NCBI GenBank assembly: GCA_026119935.1
Contig: JALRMH010000051.1
Span: 186,001 to 250,000, forward strand
Source of the DNA: Endothia cerciana
Lineage: Eukaryota > Ascomycota > Sordariomycetes > Diaporthales > Cryphonectriaceae
Reading direction: 5' to 3'
DNA length: 64,000 nucleotides
Below the pieces are notes generated by a model, which was given only the letters and a program-made list of their open reading frames with translations, ran no database searches and had not been told where the DNA came from. This document shows positions 53,950 through 64,000 of the stretch, in pieces (within the stretch, counting starts at the first letter, position 1; each line of letters begins with the position of its first letter). The position numbers and the translations under genes are program-made.

Positions 53950-55856
53950 ATGGGCCTTCATGACATCTTTGACTTCGACGAGGCCGCCTACCGCATCAAA
54001 TGCGCGGAGCGCTCGACGCCGAAGCTGCAGGAGGAGGAGGTCAAGAAGCTCAGACAACACTTTGCAACAAGCGCCTCGATAGCGCTCGGGCTGTCCCACG
54101 CGGTGCAGACCGCTGGCCTCACGATCGGTGTGTCTGCTTTCGGGGTCCGTCGCTACTGGATTGCCAAGTCGAAGCTCTCTATCATCCGCGAAGAGCTCAC
54201 CAAGCGTGGCGTCCCCCTCCATGATATGACCAAGCGGGATGCGGGAATCCCACTCGGCGCTTCTCTGGCGGGCATGGGCCTGGGCGCGGGGATAGGCCAC
54301 CTCGTCGGCGATGTGGTTGCGACGCCGGATGTCCCCATGCCTGGTACTCACGGGGGTGGAGCCGCACTTCATCTCGTAAACGCGAATCCTGAGGACGCTG
54401 CGCACGGGTTTGTTCAAGGTCTGTCGGACCAGGCAAACGCAGTGGGTCAGGCGATCCACGGTGCGGTGCTGAACCACGGAGCCGAGCAGCTGGTCACATC
54501 AGCTTCTTCCCAAGCCGCCAGTGGCCACGCCATTGGCTACGCCGCAGGACTCACCGCTGCAAAGAAGATGGAGGAGTTCCTCGGCGAGTGTGTTGGGGAG
54601 GCTGTCTTTGTTTACGCCATGGAAAAGCTCCTGGACCCGGAGATCAAGCTTGAGTTGAAGCTGAAGGCGAGGTGCAGCCGCTTGCAAGGACCCTTGGGTC
54701 AGTATTGTCAGGGCTGTAAACGCTCCATCAGGCATGGCACCTTCGCACGTGAGTGACGTCCAAGATCCCTTCGATCCTGCGGGTAGGATTCTGAATCTCT
54801 GACTGTACGGTCTGGATAGATTGCTGTGAGGGAACTGACGACTTCGATCTTTGCAAAGAATGTCGTGACGCCGGAACTTCATGCGCCTGTTCGGACCAGC
54901 CAATGCTGACCTTACAAAAATGTGTTTCCGGTGACGTATTGAACTCGGAGAAGGGAGATGCAAGAAGGAGGCTGGCCACCGTTTCTGAGATACGGTGTAA
55001 GGCCTGCGAGAAAGAAGTGACGCAAGGCCGGTACTATTGTAAGTGAAGAAGTGGTGGTCGGGTATTCTGCAGAGAGCTGACTTGGGCGTGCTAAGACTGC
55101 CCCGAGTGTGACGGACAGCCAGGGCATTTCGATCTTTGCGAAAATTGCTACTACCAGGGGCAGACTTGCGTCTCCCCGAATGAGCATCGACTTTTTGTTT
55201 ATCTCAGAGCGAACTTCGACAGAGGCAACCCCGACTTGAACTCTGACGGTAATACTTGCAATGCTTGCAAGAAGAAGATAATGCAAGGTCCAGTCTTTTG
55301 TATGTCCATGAGTGGGTCGAGTGTTTGGGAAGTCGGGGGGGGGGGGGGGTTTCGCTTGACAACTCAGAACACTGCTGACAGTCTCAGTCTGCAAAACTCA
55401 CGACTTCAGCATCTGCGACCGATGCTACGAGATGGAGAGAAGTTGCGGAGACACCAGCCACGTGTTATCTCGTCAGGTCGTCTACAAGGGTGAGAAACAT
55501 ACCAAAAGGCAGCCCACGGAGAAGGACATCTGCCAGTTTTGTAAGGAACAGCTGAGTGAGATTCCATTCTACTGTGAGTGCGCGGGACCTTGACATCTGG
55601 ACTTTGAATCGACGAGCTGATGAAGGCACCTTATTCAGGCTGCAGCCAGTGTGGCGGTGGGTGCTATGATCTCTGCGCCAGCTGTTACGTAAAGGGGGCC
55701 GGATGTGAAGAACGGAGTCACATTTTGAAGAAGTGCGTGCCGGCCACGAGGCATCCAATTGGCCATCTACATGATGTCCTGTCCGTGGACGGCAGGGACA
55801 GACTCAAAGGATACCTGCAAGACCAAAAAGCCCGGATCAACATGCGACATCAGTGA
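53950..55856 (+). CDS. Protein with four ZZ-like zinc fingers and a glycine-zipper-like N-terminus
   Basis: Five exons: 53950-54748, 54820-55038, 55096-55299, 55388-55573 and 55639-55856, giving 541 residues. All four introns are phase 1, and the internal exons (219, 204 and 186 bp) are multiples of three. Fingers, each cut after its first Cys pair: CQGCKRSIRHGTFA with HCCEGTDDFDLCKEC; CKACEKEVTQGRYY with YCPEC..GHFDLCENC; CNACKKKIMQGPVF with FCKTHDFSICDRC; CQFCKEQLSEIPFY with CCSQC..CYDLCASC. These match the C-x2-C...[FY]D-[LI]C-x2-C layout of ZZ fingers, which bind peptides or modified N-termini. The first 250 residues are hydrophobic in parts, with a Gly-rich run GIPLGASLAGMGLGAGIGHL (about 98-117) and AIGYAAGLTAAKKMEEFLGE, possibly membrane-associating. 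No known name; the role is unknown. Confidence 0.85.
55335..55349 (+). repeat. 15-G homopolymer in the third intron of the ZZ-finger gene
   Basis: Fifteen consecutive G inside the intron 55300-55387. Confidence 0.9.
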
Positions 55857-58800
55857 CCTGTCCCGTCGGCCACTACAGTGCTGGACGAGGCAGCGCTCTG
55901 TGTGCGTGCCGGTTCTACATGCTGATGAACAGCAGCCGACTCTTCTTGGCAATACCAAGCCCACGATGATCGTACGCTTGAAATCCTGCCTGTCCGACTG
56001 AGAATACACACGAATCGTGCTCACCTTGGTCGCGTTTTGTAATGATAACAACTGTAGCCTTATCACAGGCCAACGTGAACAGGTTCAGTCACTGTTTCTA
56101 TCGGATGGCCTCACTGCCACGCTACAAGCCTCAGCCCTACAAGTGCTTTACTATTATGTTTGTAATGCCCAAGTACTTGCCAGGTACAGCTGCGACCATA
56201 ACAAGAGCGCCATCTGAGCTTCTGAGCATGTCGCAGTCCGCAGCTGATGGCACCACTGCGTGCCTGTATCTCGAACCGTGAGTGGTGTTCCAGAAGTTCA
56301 TTAGATCTCCTCCGTGAGGCTGGGGCGGAAACGAGGTTTCGGAGGATCGTCAAGCCGCCTATAGCCGCATCTTCACAGGTATTCTGAGAGCACCGGAGAA
56401 ATAAGTGAAGCCTTTTTTTTTTGGCTCAGCGCGGCCCCACCAGGTGGATTCACAGTGGACCACGACGGGTCTTGTGCCGGAGTCAACCTTACGGCCTCAG
56501 ATGCACCGGCCCGAGACAAGAGTGAGGGTGGATGCAGGAAAGATCAAGGAAACGAGGGACCCGCAAACCAGTTCGGACTCTAGAGCATGTCGCTTCATGT
56601 CTCCACATGGTGTGAGCTCATTCCGAAGGAGCGTGGTGACATATTCTCTCGCAGTCGGGCAGATGATCCAGGGATGACGGGGCGGTCAAGAAAGAGTTGC
56701 CTGATGTCTGTAGGGGGTGACTGGACCAGAGATGTCGAGCAGCTCGCCCGGTAGAACTGTAGTAGGTACCATAGTAGGTTGGAAACCCTCACCGTCCAGT
56801 GGAGGAGTGCACACAAGCATTTGGTTATACTGTAGATGCTACATAGTGTTACTATTCTTTATGGCACCGCTGTCGGCCGCCTCCGACACCACTCATCCCC
56901 GAGAGCCGCCGCCGCCAGGTCCCGAGTAGGACTCAGATGGACAGTGCGCGTCTAGTCAGCCCAGGCCTCACTCCTAAAATCCCTTCTGGAGTCTAGGTCA
57001 CCACGGGGTTCCTAACGATCGACGAGGTGGATCGTAAGGGACGTCCCGCAAAGGCTGTGCTTCCAGCGCTGAGACTTTCTTGGCGCGGCTCTGCTGCTTT
57101 GGGAATCTGCAAGCGGACAGTGTACGTAATAGCAGCCCAGTGCAGATGAAAATTTCCCGCCAGCCTCTGAACCAAGGAACAAGTACGAAAAGAAGAAGAA
57201 GAAGAAAAAAGTGCAACCAGGGATCCACTCGGAAGGCCTGGCCTCGATCCTTCCACGTAATAGAGGGACGAAATAGAGGCCCGTTTACCCTGAAGAGTAC
57301 CGGGCCGGGCACGATGGATAGGTCATCGAGTAATGATCGAGTAAGAGCAACAAAGATAGTCCTGAGATATGTCTGAAAGGGCTGGACAAATAACATGGCG
57401 CCGTGTATCATAGTACTTACATACAACCATCGCGGTACTACCATGTACAATGAATGGGGAGGCCAGCCTGTCGACCAGAGCCTAAGTAACCCAGACAACA
57501 AAAAATAGAACAAAAATCCCCTACGCAAATCGGCAATATACTATGTAGACCAGGATGAGGAGCACACTGTCTATTGTCTAGATTAGGAGATGGGAGACTG
57601 CCAATGACCCTATGAAGCGTGACCGCGTCCGAGGTGATGTTCGCTTAGAGGAATGGTGCGATCAAGGTTGCTTCGATGCGGTTATGAGCAACAAACACCC
57701 ACCCAATAAAATGGCAGAAGCCCATCACCTCACAGGTATATGTGCGCCCCTGCCGTGAGACCCGTGGACGACAGGATCCTTCGCGACGCAGGCACTCCGT
57801 ATCGTGCATCTCCTCGGAGCGGAGCGCCATCGTATCATCCTTCCCCGGGTGAACCGATGAAGATGGGACACGATGACATGGAGGGCGCGTCTTGCCAACT
57901 ATCGGGGTAACCCGCAGTGATAGTACTATCAAATCGAGGCCCGTGGTATGATGCGCGCTGAGGGGACCCCATATTCCCCGGGTTTCATGCGAGTTCATGC
58001 GAGATAGGCGGAATATATCATGGCGGTCTAGCGATCACGCCTGACAATACGTCGCCGCCTAGCACGCCCTGCGCTGCTGGGTCTGCGGCTCCATCAAATA
58101 CGCGTGCCGGAGGGTCGGCTGCTCGCAGCGGACACAGACGAACATGAAGAAGGCGGTCACCATCAGCGTTCGGCCCCTGTGGTCTACGCACCCACCTGGG
58201 TCTCGCACCTGGCGCCGCCGCCACTGGCAGTGATCGCGATCACCAGATCTTGAGGCCTGGGGAGGATGTGGGTTGTCCGTCTATGCCCTCTCAGCGGACA
58301 ATGGCAGGAGGCCAACGAACGCGTGACTGGTTGTGGCGTTTCTCAGACTTGTTTGGGACGATAAACAGCCCATGCACTATGCGCACTCTTGGACGTCGTT
58401 GCGAACTTGCGAGTTGCTCTAGCGCAGGCACGTACATCTATCTACCCCAGGAGATCATGCAAATTTACGTTTACTGCTGCAGTCAGGTCACGGGCCAGGC
58501 GGGCTTGGTGCACACAAGATGGGACAAGAGGCGCCAAGCGGGGGAGGATTCTGACACCCTGACCGGCACTAACACATCCCTCTGGCAGGTCTAGGGGCCG
58601 CGTTTACACACGTAGTAGCCCTAGAGCCTCTCTGTCTTTTCTTCCTCTTCTTTATTGCACACAACCCCCCCCCCCCCGGCGGCGGCGGTTGAAAGAAGTT
58701 CTTGTGACCCCGGAATGGGGAAGTTGGCCAAGTACAGTACAAAGTGCTTGCCGGTATAGCTGAGGCTTTGCCCGTACCGGTAAGTTGTGCCGGCGTCAAT

Positions 58801-60591
58801 GCTGCTCCAGCGGGGGCAGCCCTGCTTAAGAGTTCAATGGACTCATACGTGGTTACTGTGGTAGTACTGTCAGATGGTTGTCTAATCAGTTCTTTATATA
58901 CCGAGTACAAAGTGAGGGCCGGAGACGGCAGAAATGCCCGGCTAGAATATCGTCAAAGTGCGGTCCCCAGACCCTCACTTCTCGACTTAGGCCTGGCCAA
59001 CTTCGACTGTGGTTGGCGAACGGTCAGTACGCCCGTACATACAGTACAGTACTGCGGCACGACGGTAATTACAGGGCCTCTCTCGTTTCAGCCCGTCCTC
59101 ACAGGGGCTTGGCTTGGCCATAGTGGATACGTATGTCCCGCGGGGTGGGGCGATCAGATCTGTGCTTCACCTCCCGGAGGCTGTCACCCTGGGTTACTTA
59201 GGCCTTACTCAGAACATCGTCACGGGCTCGCAGTGAGTTTGTACCATGTAACATAACTGCTACTATGACATATGCCATGCTCCCGGCGCACGAGCGATCG
59301 AGATGATGGCGTGCACCCCGCACAGGATGGCAACAGAAAGGCCCGTCTGCAACTAGAGGAGGGGCTCTGCCGCTTCCGGGGGTTAGCACTGGAATGTGGT
59401 GTGCTCGGGCGGTTCCCAACCGACAGTCTGCAAACAGCTTCAGCTCCTTTCCTTTGACGAGATGAGGCCATCGTGGGATTGTTCGCCGTGCCCGTCTGTA
59501 CCTACACGGTGCTACTCGGGTCATCGCTCCGTCCGGACAGATCCCCAGGATGGAAACATCCCCAGGCCACAAGAGCACCCTGGCAGGAGGAAGACCTTGG
59601 GTTGTAAAACACGACCATGGCTCCCGTCTGTGCATCCGGGCCGCGCCAGGAGCTATTGTTGTCTGCGCACTATCTATCGTACCATAGTATATAGATGCGG
59701 GATACAAAAGACGGGTGCAGAGTCGTCTACATATTACGACTCATCCGGACCGGCGGTGGGCTGGCGGTACCATAGTAGGGCGCATCAAGGTACTTACAGG
59801 TACTTACCGATCATGCGAGTATCCACCCGTGTGGTGAAATGGCTTAGGGTGCCCGGCTGGACGGGTACAACAGGTTCAGAAGGGGAGAGAAGAGAAAGAA
59901 GGTAAAGAAAGAAGAAGAAAAAAAGCAGGGGGGGGTCACCCTCCAAGGACCACCATACTATGTGTCATGAATTACCTGATGGAAACGGCCTGGAGCACGA
60001 CGTGATGCCGTATGCTTGCTTTCATAAGGACCGTCATGGCCACGATCTATTATCCCAGGGTCCTGGACGCCATTGGAATCTCTGTCCTTGACGTTTATAC
60101 ACCTTACTTGTTATTCTTGCAAACAAACACGGATACTCTCCTGCATCTGGCCTACGGTGCTTGCAGTCAGCAGCCATTGCTCCATATTGCTTTCAGGAAT
60201 ACCCCTGGGATTTCCTCTTTGGGCGGCTTTAGCCCCTGCTCTGGACGACTTACACAGGACATTGAGCCCTGCATCGACATATATACCAGGGCGCCGAACC
60301 ATCACCGACTTTCGAGCATCGCGAGACGGATTGGCCCCTCCCCTAAAATCCTGAATCTGGGCAGAGTGCTGTGTCACCTCGACCCCCCCCCCCCAACGAG
60401 ACCACAAGCCGCGGAGATCCCTCATTCACACGTCCTCGCGTCGGGCTCCGATCCTCGGCAGCCCTCTAGAGCTAGTTGTGACAACCTTGGGAGTCAGTAG
60501 GCAAATCGAACCAGCCTCGGCACCTAGACCCGAGTCGCCGCCCAGGACGGGGAAGAGAAGAGAGGACAAAAAAAAAAACCAAAAAAAAAAG
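55857..60591. other. 4.7 kb stretch without a recognisable gene
   Basis: Scattered frames of 60-180 codons on both strands have no domain and no coherent splicing. The longest, minus 57528-56998, is hydrophobic but has no ATG at its head. Homopolymer runs lie at 58665-58677 (C) and 60383-60394 (C). ACCATAGTA words recur at about 56769, 59679 and 59770, and GGTACTTAC is tandem near 59790. The right part is the arrestin promoter and an A-rich leader. Confidence 0.5.
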
Positions 60592-62241
60592 ATGCCGCAC
60601 CGGGTCGCCAGCTTCTTTCGTAACCCCACCAGTTCTTTCGAGAACCAGGTCATACAACTCAAGAAGTCCACCATCAGAAGCAGGACGAAATCGCCACACA
60701 GGATCACGTCTGGACCAATCCCGGAGAGGCCCTGTGCCGAGAGGGTGCCCTCATACGCATCATCGATCGACGACGACACTACTAACATGGACGAGCCGTC
60801 GCCCCTGTCCGACGCTCACATCATCAGCCAGCCACAATCACCTGCGCCGGCCGCGGGGAGGATCACAGACTCGCCACGGCTGCGGCCCGGAGATGGTCAT
60901 GACCACAAGGAGAAGGACAAGGACAGGGAGAAGGACCACCACCACCACCACCGCCTGTCCTTCCCCGGCATCCACATAGGCCGCTCTCACAAGGAACAGC
61001 ACACCAACCCGCACGCACACCTCTCCTGGAGCATCGAGTCCCCGCCCATCATCTTCCATGGCGACGCCGAGAACAGCACCGGTGCGCTGGTCTCGGGGCA
61101 GCTGTTCCTCGACATCAAAGACGAGTCCTACGAGATCGACTCGTTCAGGGCGACCCTCCACATCCACGTGACGCAGAAGAAGCCCTTCACCGTGCACTGC
61201 AGCGACTGCGTCAACCAGTACACCCTGCTCAAGGAGTGGAAGTTCCTCCCGTCCCCGGGCCGCGCCCTGCAGAAGGGCGTGCACCCCTTCCCCTTCTCGA
61301 TCCTGCTGGACGGTCACCTCCCCGCGACCCTGGAGTCGCCCCTGGCCGGCATCGCCTACGAGTTCAAGGCCGAGGCCGTCCCCGCCCGCGCCGGCTCGCC
61401 GCCCATCAGGCTCGAGAAGCTGTTCGACGTCAAGCGGTCCCTGCCACCGCCGGAGCTGCCCCACCACTCGGTGCGCGTGTTCCCGCCCACCAACGTCAAG
61501 GCATCCGTGCACTACCAGCAGGTCATCCACCCCATCGGCACCAACACCCTGACCATGCGCCTGGACGGCATCGCCAAGAACAGCGCGGGGTCCAACACCG
61601 TCGAGTACTGGAAGCTCAAGAAGCTGACCTGGCGGCTGGAGGAGACCCTCAAGACCGTCGCGCCCGCCTGCGACAAGCACAAGCCCGCCCCCGCCGAGGG
61701 CGACGACCAGCAGCAGAAGCGCGGCATGGCGAGGGCGGAGACCCGCGTCATCGGCGAGAAGACGCTGTTCAGCGGGTGGAAGTCGAGCTACGCCGGCCCC
61801 ACGGACTCGAGCGTGGACCTGGAGCTGGAGTACGCGCTCAACAAACACGCCAAGTACAGCTGCGACCTGAAGTCCCGGGACGGGATCGAGGTGTCGCACC
61901 AGCTGATGCTGGAGATGGTCGTCTCCCAGGAGTGTGCGCCAATAGGGAAGCCCGGCCTGGTCACCCAGACCGGCGTGGGGAGGATACTGAGGATGCACTT
62001 CGGCACCATCCTCACCGAGCGCGGAGGTATCGGCATCTCGTGGGACAACGAGGCGCCGCCGATCTACCAGGACGTCCCGGCCAGCCCGCCTGCTTACTGC
62101 GAGGACCTGGTGGCTGGTGGTCTCGAGGGTCTTCCGGACGTAATGGAGAGTCTGGACGCCGCCCCTGGACCGAGTGGGACGGGAAGTGGGCACGTCAGCG
62201 GGAGAAGCAGTGGCAGAAGCTCGGCAGAGGGGCATCGATGA
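60592..62241 (+). CDS. Alpha-arrestin, LDB19/Art1-like ubiquitin-ligase adaptor
   Basis: Single exon, 549 residues. The N-terminal 140 residues are basic and disordered, with a His/Lys/Asp-rich run (REKDHHHHHR). The arrestin fold starts near 145: HLSWSIESPPIIFHGDAENS, GALVSGQLFLDI, EIDSFRATLHIHVTQKKPF, LKEWKFLPSPGRALQKGVHP, FPFSILLDGHLPATLESPL, then IAYEFKAEAVPARA. The C-domain includes LTMRLDGIAKN and LTWRLEETLKT, and ends with QECAPIGKPG. Two PPxY motifs, PPIY (489-492) and PPAY (499-502), would recruit the WW domains of an Rsp5-type HECT ligase for ubiquitination and endocytosis of plasma-membrane transporters. LDB19 homology is inferred from the arrangement. An A-rich purine run (60567-60590) abuts the ATG. 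The upstream in-frame extension would begin with GTG. Confidence 0.92.
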   Translation: MPHRVASFFRNPTSSFENQVIQLKKSTIRSRTKSPHRITSGPIPERPCAERVPSYASSIDDDTTNMDEPSPLSDAHIISQPQSPAPAAGRITDSPRLRPGDGHDHKEKDKDREKDHHHHHRLSFPGIHIGRSHKEQHTNPHAHLSWSIESPPIIFHGDAENSTGALVSGQLFLDIKDESYEIDSFRATLHIHVTQKKPFTVHCSDCVNQYTLLKEWKFLPSPGRALQKGVHPFPFSILLDGHLPATLESPLAGIAYEFKAEAVPARAGSPPIRLEKLFDVKRSLPPPELPHHSVRVFPPTNVKASVHYQQVIHPIGTNTLTMRLDGIAKNSAGSNTVEYWKLKKLTWRLEETLKTVAPACDKHKPAPAEGDDQQQKRGMARAETRVIGEKTLFSGWKSSYAGPTDSSVDLELEYALNKHAKYSCDLKSRDGIEVSHQLMLEMVVSQECAPIGKPGLVTQTGVGRILRMHFGTILTERGGIGISWDNEAPPIYQDVPASPPAYCEDLVAGGLEGLPDVMESLDAAPGPSGTGSGHVSGRSSGRSSAEGHR

Positions 62242-62957
62242 TGAGACCTGCCCGGCCATCCCTTGTTTGGCAGTTTTCTTTGATATTTGTTTTCCCGGCG
62301 ACTCGCACTCCACGAGGTGTTCTCGCACGGCAACGACAGGGTACCAGGCCTCTTGATGACATTGGATGTTGATTTCTGAGTTTGTTTGGGCTGATACCCC
62401 CATGTGCAAAAAGCACATTTGAGATTGCTTGCTTAGATGGCTAGTTTCGTTGATTCTCAATTTGGCCTTCCAAGGCGGGATGCAGGGTAAAGATTCGGAC
62501 TTCGTACCCAATATGACACGATGGTTGTGTTGTCTCCAATCCTCTTCTCTTCTCACCGTGATGCTTTGTTCTGGCAGTCCCACAGGCCTATCAAGGTTTG
62601 AAGGTCCTGGGATGATCTCAGTATCGGCAGAGAGACCCTCGCAGGTAGACCCCGAGTCTCATGAACGCTCACCTTGAGGCCGTTGTACAGAAGTTGGCAT
62701 GAAAACTCGAGTCGAATTGGATAGGGACTACGAGGAGGCATTGTCTACCGCAGTGGATGGAACGTCCCAAGAGTAAGCAAAAAGGGACGGATACTCGAGA
62801 GAAAAGCAAGAGCACACGGCATTGCACTCGGTATATAATATTTGTGTCCAAGAGTGTTAAGTATAATTTGAACCTGAGAGATGTCCAGCCATGAACGCCA
62901 GCCTCCGCCGCCGTCTCCGTGAGTCCAGAGGCCAGCGCCGACAACCATGAAACGCCG
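62242..62957. other. Convergent spacer between arrestin and GTPase genes
   Basis: 3' UTRs of both genes. No gene or notable repeat. Confidence 0.55.
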
Positions 62958-64000
62958 CTAAGAGGAAGCCTCCCCTCTTGGACCCGAAGCTTTCCCATTG
63001 CCCCTTTCGTCATCGTTGGAGCCATCCTCCTCACTCTTTGGAAACAGTGAAGGGTCATAGCCAACAGCCTTCACGATTCCAAGACCTTTAGTCCTGCCCT
63101 CGCGGAACAATAACCTGTCACCAGGCGCTAGATACTCGGGCCTCTGGACGAAGCGGAATGCCACGGTGGCGCGGTCACCGGTCCGGATGAAGGGGCGGTC
63201 GACGTCGATGATACTGCACGTCTGCGACACGGGGCCCACGTGTAACATGGCCTGGTATTTCTTCTTGATGGTGGTAACGTGGTTCAGGATGAGGACGTCG
63301 GCCACAAACTCGTTGTAGACCCTTGGCTGAGGCGCCCCATCGGCAGGCTTGGGCAGGACGACCATCCCTTTCCGGACCTCTTTCCGCCGGACCTTTTTCA
63401 GAGCAAAGGATGCGGACTGCCCTGCCGATGCGGCGGGTACGCCGATCCTCTTCCGCTCAATGGACCGGATGGAAGTCTGCGTGAACTGGCCGAGCGAGTC
63501 GGGTCCGATGATGACATTGTCCCCTGCGTGGACGACGCCGGATTTGATTATACCAGAGACAACGGTACCCACGAAGGGGACGGAGAAGGTATCGTTGACG
63601 TGGAACTCAAAGGGTGCATCTGCATCGTACCTAGTATGGCGTCAGCACTCTCTAAGGGGGTGGCGTGAGGCATGGGGAGGCAGAGGCCATGTTTACCTTC
63701 CGTGGTGCGGCAGGATGTTCAGGAATGTCCGCACCAGGTCCAAGTTCTGACCGGTGACGTTGGAAACCTGGAAGATGGGGGTGATGCGCTGAGAGACGAA
63801 CTGCGTCGCGGTGTTGATGCATTCGTCCCGGTTGTTGATAAAGATTGGAATTTTCCTTGCGCCGGGGGACTTGAGGATCTTGGTAATCTGTGTAATGGTC
63901 TGCTCGAGGATCTGCGGCGGGCAGATGTCTATCTTGGTGATGACAACCATGACCGGGACGTTCAGCGCCAGTGCGATACCCAGGTGCTCCTTGCTCATGC
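62958..64000 (-). CDS. GTPBP1/2-like translational GTPase (3' part, runs off the window)
   Basis: Two exons are visible, 64000-63697 and 63630-62958; the gene continues to the left of its message beyond 64000, so the G1-G3 motifs are not seen. Visible parts: [21 protein letters not shown] region, [11 protein letters not shown] (the NKxD-type G4, here TKID), then [19 protein letters not shown] (G5 region). After the splice (AG|G TAC): [79 protein letters not shown] and [20 protein letters not shown], the EF-Tu domains II and III of GTPBP1/2 proteins. These are linked to ribosome rescue and mRNA turnover. The C-terminal 35 residues are Ser/Glu/Gly-rich. No yeast counterpart is expected. Confidence 0.92.

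Noticed and set aside
56998..57528. 176-codon hydrophobic frame, minus strand
   Set aside because: Its head is TTG rather than ATG, it has no recognisable family and it carries low-complexity Leu runs derived from an AAGAAG repeat.
57997..58224. Short Cys-containing frames on both strands near 58.1 kb
   Set aside because: Neither strand gives a start codon with a recognisable domain or a splice that extends it.
61236..62372. 378-codon plus-strand frame overlapping the arrestin gene
   Set aside because: Arg/Ala/Gly-rich shadow frame of the arrestin coding sequence; no domain.
60838..62583. 581-codon open frame antisense to the arrestin gene
   Set aside because: It is the mirror of a GC-rich, biased coding region; its translation is dominated by repetitive Val/Gly/Leu/Arg and has no domain. 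The plus-strand arrestin explains the sequence.

Overview
The window is nuclear DNA of a filamentous ascomycete (Pezizomycotina; a Sordariomycete is the best guess). Reasons: short GT..AG introns of roughly 45-100 bp that interrupt almost every other gene, branch-site-like CTAAC/CTGAC motifs before acceptors, no operons, and gene families typical of this group (Polo kinase, Zn2Cys6 factor, fungal-only small membrane protein, acetylxylan esterase, LDB19-type arrestin, fungal IDO). Exon joins were chosen so that reading frame and family motifs continue; none could be tested against transcripts.

Layout. 0.6-9.1 kb is gene-poor: a small membrane protein (minus), a small conserved protein of unknown function (minus) and an EthD-domain protein (minus), separated by kilobases with no recognisable gene. 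9.7-10.7 kb carries a decayed LTR-retrotransposon remnant. 12-21 kb holds an OPA3 homologue and, divergently, a complete Polo-like kinase, followed by a homeodomain factor. 21.7-23.7 kb is an NAD(H) kinase. After a 3.4 kb empty stretch come a divergent housekeeping pair, exosome subunit RRP46 and the PP2A activator PTPA/RRD2, a secreted CE1 acetylxylan esterase, a UstS-like glutathione transferase, an HSL-type hydrolase and two uncharacterised proteins.

40.8-50.0 kb is the most coherent neighbourhood: a dienelactone-hydrolase-family protein, kynureninase (BNA5), indoleamine 2,3-dioxygenase (BNA2) divergently transcribed from kynureninase, and a Zn2Cys6 regulator. BNA2 and BNA5 are the first and a later step of tryptophan-to-kynurenine catabolism and de novo NAD synthesis, so a shared 1.2 kb promoter region would couple them.

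51.4-55.9 kb contains the most unusual genes: a SET-domain protein that starts with a predicted signal peptide, and a protein whose N-terminal half has glycine-zipper-like hydrophobic segments and whose C-terminal half is an array of four ZZ-like zinc fingers. Each finger is cut at the same place by a phase-1 intron, leaving symmetric repeat exons. 55.9-60.6 kb is empty apart from low-complexity DNA. The right end holds an alpha-arrestin with PPxY motifs and the 3' part of a GTPBP1-like translational GTPase that runs off the window.
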